64,000 nt of DNA from Lasiosphaeris hirsuta. Lineage: Eukaryota; Ascomycota; Sordariomycetes; Sordariales; Lasiosphaeriaceae. Positions 55,995 through 64,000 of this stretch are shown here, in pieces. The notes under the pieces were generated by a model, which saw only the letters and a list, made by a program, of their open reading frames with translations, searched no databases and was not told the DNA's origin. The stretch spans positions 2,294,001 through 2,358,000 of the forward strand of contig JAUKUA010000003.1 of assembly GCA_030549175.1 (NCBI GenBank), in the 5' to 3' direction. A program made the position numbers and the translations under genes. The first letter of the stretch is position 1; every line of letters begins with the position of its first letter.

Positions 55995-56267
55995 TCACTT
56001 GTAGCCAACCATCTTGGCGCAACGCTTGCAATAGTAGATGTTTGTCCCAATCTGAACCATGCCCGACGAGCTGGGGTCGTCTGTCGAAGTGATCTCTTCA
56101 GCTCGCGCGCATCTCAAGCAGCGGATCACGGCAACCTGGACGCGCGGACGCTGGGGGTCCATGTTGTACCCGGAAGATGACGAGGATGAGAGGTCCGAGT
56201 AGGAAGACGAAGACGAGGATGACGAGCCGTAATAAGATACTTTGGGCCGATAGGAAGACGAAGACAT
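55995..56267 (-). CDS. Small serine-rich zinc-ribbon-like protein
   Basis: Intronless gene for 90 residues starting MSSSSYRPKVSYYG (ATG 56267); a TTG six codons upstream is in frame but unlikely. A run of serines (about residues 15-32) is followed by PQRPRVQVAVIRCLRCARAE with a first CX2C pair. A short linker (EITSTDDPSSSGMVQIGTN) leads to YYCKRCAKMVGYK with a second CX2C pair and the stop. Two CX2C knuckles about 30 residues apart look like a compact zinc ribbon. Similar short proteins occur as uncharacterised fungal genes, as far as I recall, but I cannot name a family. The regular cysteine pattern, codon usage and clean start/stop argue for a real gene despite its size and isolated position. 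Confidence 0.7.
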   Translation of the reverse strand: MSSSSYRPKVSYYGSSSSSSSSYSDLSSSSSSGYNMDPQRPRVQVAVIRCLRCARAEEITSTDDPSSSGMVQIGTNIYYCKRCAKMVGYK

Positions 56268-59200
56268 TGTGAACGAACTCGACAATATGTGGGAGGCGAT
56301 GAGTGAAGAGGTTCACGGTCGGTGACAGGAGCGTGGTGGTGGTGTTGTTGTTGTTGTTGTTGTTCGGAATCCGAGTGTAATAATTTGTCTTTGGGTCCAG
56401 ATAGTTATAGGGTGAGGATAGGGGAAGGGATATTGCGCGCTTCTATATTTGAAGGGCGGGCTATGAGTGTGGGGAGCTATGGTGACGAGGGATCGGCAGC
56501 CCAAGAGACCAAGACGTTTTGTATCACTGGTGCCAACCAACAGGACGCACCATGTAGCAGACCAGGGCGACGGGGCGTCTGGGCGCCAGGCGCGCAGTCC
56601 GAGGTTGTGCCAGGACAGGGCGCCCAGGTACCACGGTACCATCCAAGTCACTCGACATGCGCTTATTGAAGTAGAGTAATTCTCTCCTGTCCGCAGCACG
56701 CCCTCTTGCAGCTGCTGAAGGACCAAAGGAGCACGCAGTTGCACCCGACTCGACACCCAAGCAGCTTCGGGCGAAGGCGGTCTGCCCGACTTGCCCCCAT
56801 GGCTTCCAGAAAACAGCATCCGACCCCCGTCGACGCCGACTCAGGTAGATGGCTGGGACACCGCTGGATTGACACTCGGACTCCCGTGCATCTCCAGCAT
56901 CACAGATACCTCCATCCAGAATTAAACCCAGATGGGTCAATAGCTATCCAAACACTCCGAACGCCGCCTTCTCGGAGGCGCGGCCTCGCGTGGTGCTCGG
57001 CGAGACATCCATCGCTGACTGACAGTTCGCAGGAATGTGGCTTTGGGAATGCGTAAGTATTACGCTGCGCGCTGCGCTGTGTGCTGTGTGCAGCGGGGGG
57101 GCGCTTTGTCCAGCCAACCCGAATGTGGAGAACATAGCGCGTACTACCCCCTGGAATAGCTCGGTGCTATCTAGTAAGCGGGGGTTCGGCATAATCGAAG
57201 GAGTTTGCGGCGCTCGCCTTGTTGCATACTTCAGAACCAATTCCAGAACACTGATCTGACATTCAAATCCCGATCCAGAACGGCCAGGCCCCACTTCAAC
57301 GGGATAACCCCCTCCTGATGACTCGTCTGCCAAAGATCGACACTTTCTAGACTCCCTGCTCCAGAGGCTCTACCTAGAGCCAGATTTCCAAGGTTACATG
57401 ACGAACGCAACCATATATAGGCGTGAACCGTGTGGATTTCGAGTATGTCTGGCCTGGAAGACATTGGGCTCAATTAATGAGACACTTCAAGGGTCTCGGT
57501 CTCGGTCTCCACGGAGGACGTGTGTCTTCTCCTTGCTTATGTTTTCCGGACTTTTCCGCCGTTGAGAGCAATTCTGTGGGACACATGCACACACACAACC
57601 TTGGGGTTGAAACAGAAGGCATCCGTAGCACCCTCCCAAATTAAATGGAAAGTGCGGCGCGTTCAGAAACCCAAGCGTTGCCAGCCAAATGCTTGGTGAG
57701 CAGTGGGCCAGGCCGTCCTGTGCCGCTCCTTGGTAACCTTAGTTACTCTCCCCTCCGAGAAGCGGATAGAGGTAGACAAGTGTATAGTAGGATGGAATTG
57801 TTTCACCAGCTTTCACTTCGCTGTCCGCCCTCGGGCCTCCCCACAAATGGTGGAGTGCTGCCCTCTCTTCCAACTGGACGCTGATGGACAGAGCACACGA
57901 ATCAGCAAGATAAATCCACAAGCAGTTGGAGATGGGCAGCCCAATTTGAGATGTCGAGTGCGAGTCAACCACTCCCCTAGTCTCCTCCGCAGTTCTCGTG
58001 CGATTACCCCTCCCGCCTAGGCTCTTCCCTTGCGGCCAACTTTCTCCATGTCGGCCAGATGGCATTCTCATTTTCTCCATCACCCTCTTGCCGCCTGCAG
58101 GCAGCACCGCGCTAGTGCCCCCAACGACAAACTAAGCTCCTAGGCATGTCTCGGCCCTCTTATCTGCACCTCCCTCCCGTGTCGGCCTTACTGTCGATTC
58201 TCAAGTCTCACCGATGTATTTACTATTCCCTGAAGCAGCACTTTGCATCGGATCATGATTTTCTGTCAGGCAATCAGTCGAAAGATTGAGTGCATACATT
58301 GGTGGTCGCACTGATCCTTCCGTCCAAGTCGGGAGACCAGCCATGGAGCCCCTCTTTCCCTTCCTTTTCAGGATGATCTCTTGCTCGGTGGCCAATGAGA
58401 TTTGATTTCTTTTGGTGCCCAATTCTAGCGCGAGGTGCACCAGAAACACCACTAGAGCTCTCGCCCCTTCCCAGGGAACACAACCAAAGCGTGTTGAGCT
58501 ACTGGGAGAGCCCTACGTGAGCTCTCGCTCAAGACATCGTCCGATCGAGCCGCATCCTTCCAGATTAAGCCGACCCCGCGTCCCATACCTTCCCGCATGC
58601 CCTCTTCGCGAACACGCGTACTCCTACCGACGTAGAATTGCTCTGTGCTGCCTCGTCACCTATTAATTAACACAGTCTCTAAAAAACCCCTCGATGGCCT
58701 CCTTAGCGTATGATCGGTACTTTCGATATATGTCGGGATGCTCATCTCGTTAGCCTGCATCGAGATCAGACCTCTCAGGCCCATCCTCAAGATCTCGATG
58801 TCCGCCGTTTCTGCCCTCCAGAATCATGCTCTTAGCCGTGACTCGGTGCTTGACACGTCAACTTTTAGGTTGATGCAACTCTATCGGGACTGCGAGTTCA
58901 CAGGCCCAAGCATATGCCACCGCTGGTCTGCCACATGCTTTCGCTACCTTTGTCTTGGCACTCCGTACCTTCACCGTCATGCCTGAAGTCGCCAGCGAAT
59001 CAACACCCATCTATCCTATACCGATATCTTCAAGCATTCGTCCCAGCTGCTTTGCTGTCAAGATTGACAATTGCGGTCAGCTTAACGATAGCTGATTCAT
59101 TTGTATCGACTAATAATTCCTTATCTATTTTCCTCTTCCGTCTAGTGACAACTTATTATTGCTATCCTCAAAGAGAGTATCAGGAGATCATCTCTGGTAG

Positions 59201-60999
59201 GCATGTGAACCCTAGTCATGGTTTGTCCCAGCTAGGCGGGACGCTCCTGGGACGCTACGCTCCTGCCCGAGACCATCCCCCCTAGGGCTTGTATTTGAAC
59301 TTTATTTTGCTCTTTCGCCTACTTTGGAGATTTCAGCGAGTCTGAGGACAGCGCTGGTATCGCCGTTTGATGACCGAAGTCATGCCCCAGCAATTATCAC
59401 CATGGCCAAATCAGGCTATCGGAGTGCATGTCCTCTTGTGGTTCCTCGAATCAATAGGCGGCCTAATCGTACGGCGCCGCAATAGCGGACAAGAAGTACC
59501 TCAAACGCCACTCCTGAGCTTAATTGACCCGAGCCAGCGCGCCGAGAATTCCTAGACCAGCCCTAAACTTAACGAGATAAACCTAGGGAAACGACATGGG
59601 CCAGATACGTGTCAGCTCTGGTTTTGGTCAATCTGGCCTTAGCAACATTCACCAGCACCACAGCAGGCAAGACGGTAATGGAAATGCAGACAAGGTATTA
59701 CATGTTGATAAATTGGGTATCAGACTCTCACCGCTTAACGATGCGTGCAAAGCCAGGCTGGGATAAAAAAAATATCACTCTTTCCTGTCCCTTTCCTGGC
59801 ACCTCATCCTAGCCTCGGCCGCGGAACAGACCAGGCCCAGTACTTTCTCTTCACAAAGCACGCGTTGCTCTCCCACGACCATCCATATCAGTATAGAAAA
59901 AAAAAAACGTACTATCCGTTTCTGCTCCTAGGAACTCATATCCACACTAAACTCATTGAACGCCTTCTTCTCCTTTCCACGTTTGCGTCAGTCACCCTTG
60001 CCGCGCAACCAGAAACCAAGATCAGCCCCCATCTCAACTCAGAAACCCCCAAGCAAAGTCCGCATGAAGAAAAACAAGGTAGAAAAAAGAAACAATACGC
60101 AATGGGATCGATATCATGTGTGAGTGTGTCTATGTGACGTTGTCTTTGTTGAAGGGGAAAGAAATGTACAGATAAAAAACAGCAAAAGCGCCATAACAAA
60201 CCATCTTGAATGAGTCTCGCGAGAGTAAGCTATCGTCCTCTGCTCTAGTTACTCTGTCCGTCCGTATGTTTTCTCATCCCTCTCAGTCCCCCGAAGAAGC
60301 GACCCACTGGCCGGAGAAGCGTGAAATTAGGAAGAGGAAAGTGAAGGCCGTCTGCCCGCCCACGCGCCGTGTTGGTATGGCCGTTTGAATGATCGTCACC
60401 TGGTTCTCCCTGCCGCGCCAGCTCTACTGGCATGGCTGGAACACTGTCCTCCTAGAGCCCCGAGAATACTATATGCAGTGTAGCATGAATACAAGGAAGC
60501 AGAAGAGGAAACCAAAATTGCAGAATGCATGAACTGGTGAAGAGAACAAGATTTCTCCTCCCCTCCCAGATGAAAAGATCACGGCTCCTGGCCTCATGAG
60601 GGAAAGATAAATCAGGAGCAGCCGTTGACTCCTGGACGCTCAACCTTGCCCAATTTCGTATGGCCACGCAGCATAAAACAAGGTCGCTTGAGAGAATGAA
60701 GAGAGGATCAAATAAACAAAGGGAACTGCCCAAACCAGCAGATGTTTGGTGTGTGATGAGCTGGCGATAAGTACGGTTGCTGAATATGTCCTGAATCACA
60801 GAAAGAAACTCATCTCATCGTAAGTCGGAATGGTCCGTCGTTTTTGGGAATGTCTGGTAGGAGCCCCTCCCCGAGGAATGTAACTGCTGGGGTCGTGGCA
60901 GGCTGAGCTGTCGGACGGATTTTGGGTATTGGTCCTGCTCAGCTGTGCTGTCGCCACCATGGCGCGTCTCTCGGGTCAGTGCTCATGAGCGGAGAGGGC
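56268..60999. other. 4.7-kb gene-poor region
   Basis: No gene supported. It begins with the promoter of the zinc-ribbon gene, including a (GTT)7 microsatellite at 56344-56364. The remainder has only short open frames in all frames and AT-rich patches (58660-58700, 59080-59160, 59760-59780, 59898-59909). The last several hundred bases are the probable 3' UTR of the TeaR-like gene. Confidence 0.45.
56344..56364. repeat. (GTT)7 microsatellite
   Basis: Seven uninterrupted GTT units about 80 bp upstream of the minus-strand zinc-ribbon gene start; reads as (AAC)7 on the gene strand, probably in its leader or promoter. Confidence 0.85.
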
Positions 61000-62828
61000 T
61001 CACATGACTATACAGCAGCCACAGCCACTCTTCTTCTGAGATGGCTCCTCAGGAGGTACCGGCACCCTAACCACCGGCGACGGCTGGCGCGGTTGCACAG
61101 GTGTCCTTGGGCTGGGCAGAGGGCTCGGGTTTGGCTTGTCTGAAATCCTCGGCATCACCGAGTAAGCCGACCGAACTGAGTTCCTAGCCTCAGCCTTGAG
61201 TGGCCAGTCCGCATGGTTATCCCTGTCGTCCCTGTCGTCCCCCTCAACATACTCCTTCTCATCCTCCTCCTCCTCCGCCGCAGCCTCGGGCTCAGGCTCG
61301 GGTGGCTTTAGAAACCCTTCGTCCGTGAGCGGCCTAAACTCCCTGTCGTAGACATTGCCGAATTTACCCTCTCGCTCCCACTTTTCCTGTTGCAACCGCC
61401 TGGCTACCGTTGGTAGTAACTGCTGGTCGGGTGGCAGGCGGGGATCAGGGCGATACGCAGAAACCATCCAAGGAGGCTCACCCTCCATTTGTTTGCTGGA
61501 ACCGATGGACAATTCACGCTCGCCAGACCTTGTAGATGGCCGCGTCGTTCCTCCGCCGCTACTCGTCGAGTCTTTGCTTGGTCCACCTCGTGTCTTTGGT
61601 CGTCCGGCTGCACCGTTTGCTGGTCTCACGGCGGAAGGTTTCCTGGCTCCTCCGGCTGCCACAGTTTTCTTGGGGGAAGTATTAGGCTGTTTGTTCGATT
61701 GTGGACTGGGCTGCGAGACGGTTCCGTTGGGTGACGTTTTGGCGAGGGCGTTGCCCGTACTGCCACTCCTTGCTCGCGGTTTTGGATAGTGTATTGTGTC
61801 ATCATCTCCCGGGCTGCCATCGCGTTTTCGAAGCAGCAGTGTGTCTCGCTCCAGATGCTCGCTTGGAATAGGGACGGGGCTGAGCTTTGCCACGGGTATC
61901 TTCGAAACCTTTGCATTGCCGTTGGAAACCCAGTATGCATCGTCGCCCTCCTCAGCGATTTCCTCGGGTAGCCGTAGATCCCAACCTGGCGGTGATTCCA
62001 GTTCCGGAGTCCTAGGGTCGGTGCCTGGAGCTGTCGAGTTCTTCCTCGACCGTGTTGCTGACTGCTCGCCACCAATCGACCTTCCCTGCCCGTTGATCTT
62101 GTCCTGGCTTTGATCTCGTCTCGCTCGGTTCTGACTCTTAGACCTGGCTCTCTCCTTTGGCCTAGGCAGATAGAAGCCTGCAGCCTGAAGCTCTTCACTC
62201 TCTATCCTAGCCAGCTTATCTCGGTGAATCCATTTCGAGTTGTCGTCGACACCCGGCTCCGCGGGCGTTTCTCCGATTACCCTTTTATGCGGGTTTTTAG
62301 CTCGCTCGTCCCTGGCGCCATCGTAGAGGTCCAATAAGCTGTCGGCTGGACTCCCGTTCTCATTGATGCTTCGCGATTTGAGATCCCTGTGGAGGGCTGG
62401 AGAGAGGTAGCTTGATTCGCTATTCCTGGCGTTCATGTCGCCAGTGCTGTGTTTTCGCGAAACTGGATCTATGCTTGTGGTGGGACCAAACATGGCGGAA
62501 TGTCCATGCTGAGAAGATAGAGAAGGTCGGCTGGAGGGGTATGTGTTTTCGTCGTTTACCATCCCTTTGCTATCCCGCAAAGCCTTCTATGAGAGCCAAT
62601 CGTCAACTTGGGTTTTGCAGACACCGTGGGAAGGGCAAGGTGCATTTCTTTTGGTTGCAGCGGCGGCGGCAAACAATGCAAGCAGATGGGGGAAATAGGG
62701 AGAGGGGCAGCGTAGAATCGGCACCGTACCTCTGTGTGTCCTGAGATGGCCATATCCCAAGGGTAGCCAGGGCCATGGGAGCTGGAAGGCGGCGTCAACG
62801 TCGTCGTGGTCTGGGATACAGCGGCCAT
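61000..62828 (-). CDS. TeaR-like prenylated cell-end marker receptor
   Basis: Resembles Aspergillus TeaR (S. pombe Mod5-type), a plasma-membrane anchor at hyphal tips that receives the TeaA/Tea1 polarity marker delivered by microtubules. Exons are 62730-62828 (MAAVSQTTTTLTPPSSSHGP, then YPWDMAISGHTE) and 61000-62586. The 143-nt intron (donor GTACGG at 62729, branch TTGAC, acceptor ATAG at 62587) is in phase 0, giving 561 residues. Conserved blocks include DNSKWIHRDKLARIESEELQ followed by AAGFYLPR, then TPELESPPGWDLRLPEEIAE and DAYWVSNG. Near the C-terminus are VSAYRPDPRLPPDQQLLPTV, ARRLQQEKWEREGKFGNVYD and FRPLTDEGF. Long basic and Ser/Pro-rich linkers separate them. The C-terminus GCGCCIVM is a CaaX box (CIVM, favouring farnesylation) preceded by cysteines that could be palmitoylated. 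No transmembrane segment, as expected for a lipid-anchored protein. Confidence 0.82.
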
Positions 62829-64000
62829 GTTTTCATCTGGAGTGGCACGCTGCGGGCGCTGCCTCCCCAGTGCGCGATGATAGAAAATTGGTGGCCAATC
62901 AGTGGAAATTACGTGAGTTGAGAGCACGATGTCAATCAAGAATGCAAACGACAAGAAAAGGAGGAGTGCCTGGTCGTCAGGTTGCGCGTCGAGTAGGGAG
63001 TGAGGGTAGCACTTGACGACTTTGTTGTAGGAGATGCACCCAAATGCACTGGGGCTTCGCACTTCGTAGCGAATTCGGTTGCAGTTGCGGTTGCGGCTGC
63101 GGTTGTGGTTGTTTGTCCCTCCTGACGCTCGCCCCGTTTCCTCTCCAGCCTCCTGGCGGGCCCCAAAAAGCGTCAGGCGCTCGTAATCTGTGTTCCCTCG
63201 GGTTTTCCACGCGCCAATTGAGTGTTGGACGTGCCTGGTCTCAGCTGGCCTGGACTGATCTGAACGAGTGTTGCCGATTTGCCTGCAGCTCGGTCGGGTG
63301 GTGTTTCGGTCGCGGAGCGTCGTCAATGACGGCTTGGAGCGCGGATCGCGGTGTCGACGCTCTGCTCCCAAATAACGGCAGCCGGGCAGAAGCCTTAGCC
63401 CGCGAGCTGCTGGGCCTCCTAGACTTTTTCAAGGGGTTGGCGCCACACGGGCTCGGACTTTTCTTTCTCCCCCCTCCCCTGCAATGCCTACGAGGAGATT
63501 TCTGGTTGACTGGCAGATTTGGTAGTGTATTTGGGGTGCAACGCTTCGCCGGTGTGGTGGGAATGATGGGGATGAAAACAGGTGGAAGCCTCCAGGCCAG
63601 TATTTCATTTAGATGAAGTTGAACTTGACCTCTACAGGATGCATCTTCACGATGCAGAGCAGGAGCGCAGGCGGTCCGTGAGCCTGGGGCTGCAGCATCC
63701 CCCTCTTCCTCTCTTTGCTCCCGCGAACAAAAATGGCCTTGCCAGCCAAAAGCAATTCAACCAGTTTTCTGTCCGAGACAATCGACCAGGCGCGGCCAAT
63801 ATCTGGCCTACAATGCAAAAATATACCGACGCAGCAAAGAACGGCCTGGCGTTGAGAAGTCAGTTGAGGCCTGTGAATGGCCGTTTCCAAGAGCGCGGAG
63901 CATTGATTCACTGCTCGGCACAACTCAGCATCGAGGGCAATTTGGTAAGCGAGCGCAGCATTCTTCGAGCGCTACGCTGCGCAAGAGAAAAGGGGTTTAA
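62829..64000. other. Promoter region of the TeaR-like gene and window end
   Basis: No gene supported. It contains an imperfect 6-bp repeat (GCGGTT/GCAGTT/GTGGTT) at about 63072-63110. Several overlapping open frames up to about 190 codons are products of GC-rich sequence. Confidence 0.45.

Overview
The window is nuclear DNA of a filamentous ascomycete (Pezizomycotina, probably a Sordariomycete). Evidence: a HET-domain gene, a fungal-type cyanase, MYND/Mub1, a TeaR-like prenylated protein and a 2EXR protein. The genes carry short introns (mostly 50-160 nt) with GTATGT/GTRNGT donors, CTRAC branch sites and YAG acceptors. No bacterial features, CRISPR arrays, rRNA or convincing tRNA genes were found. 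Gene identities rest on motif recognition by eye, because no database search was possible.

Layout. 1-1.1 kb: 3' part of a HET-domain gene. 1.5-4.4 kb: Mgm1/OPA1-type mitochondrial dynamin (+), convergent with a Zrg17-like cation diffusion facilitator (-, 4.9-6.6 kb). 6.7-10 kb: decayed DNA with a broken kinase-like gene (8.4-9.65 kb). 11.1-12.4 kb: two-TM fungal protein. 12.4-17.5 kb: gene-poor. 17.5-19.4 kb: Mub1/SamB MYND protein. 21.0-22.3 kb: Ebp2 (-). 22.9-23.5 kb: a possible 35-residue membrane microprotein (-). 24.3-24.9 kb: cyanase (-). 25.4-26.6 kb: AIM6-like protein (-), divergent from a lysine-rich, probably nuclear protein (+, 27.2-28.3 kb). 28.8-36.2 kb: the 2,399-residue TFIIIC B-block subunit. 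37.2-38.4 kb: unknown conserved protein (-). 39.6-40.2 kb: NatB catalytic subunit (+). 41.7-42.6 kb: 2EXR protein (+). 42.8-43.9 kb: nitronate monooxygenase (-). 44.8-46.2 kb: unknown acidic protein (-). 47.3-49.25 kb: degraded esterase/ankyrin, NLR-like pseudogene (-). 49.7-51.5 kb: primase large subunit (+). 51.5-56 kb: gene-poor. 56.0-56.3 kb: small zinc-ribbon protein (-). 56.3-61 kb: gene-poor. 61.0-62.8 kb: TeaR-like CaaX protein (-).

Most genes are single-copy housekeeping functions (mitochondrial fusion, ribosome biogenesis, Pol III transcription, DNA priming, protein N-acetylation, zinc handling) and do not form a pathway cluster. The accessory material is the HET gene and two broken genes of families that vary strongly among fungi (kinase-like, and esterase-ankyrin). 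The esterase-ankyrin remnant has premature stops consistent with C-to-T mutation at CpA, as in repeat-induced point mutation (RIP). I did not find a convincing undescribed multi-gene system. The best novelty candidates are the 35-residue split microprotein, the small CX2C/CX2C protein and the insertion carrying an RGG tract and C2HC motif in the TFIIIC subunit.
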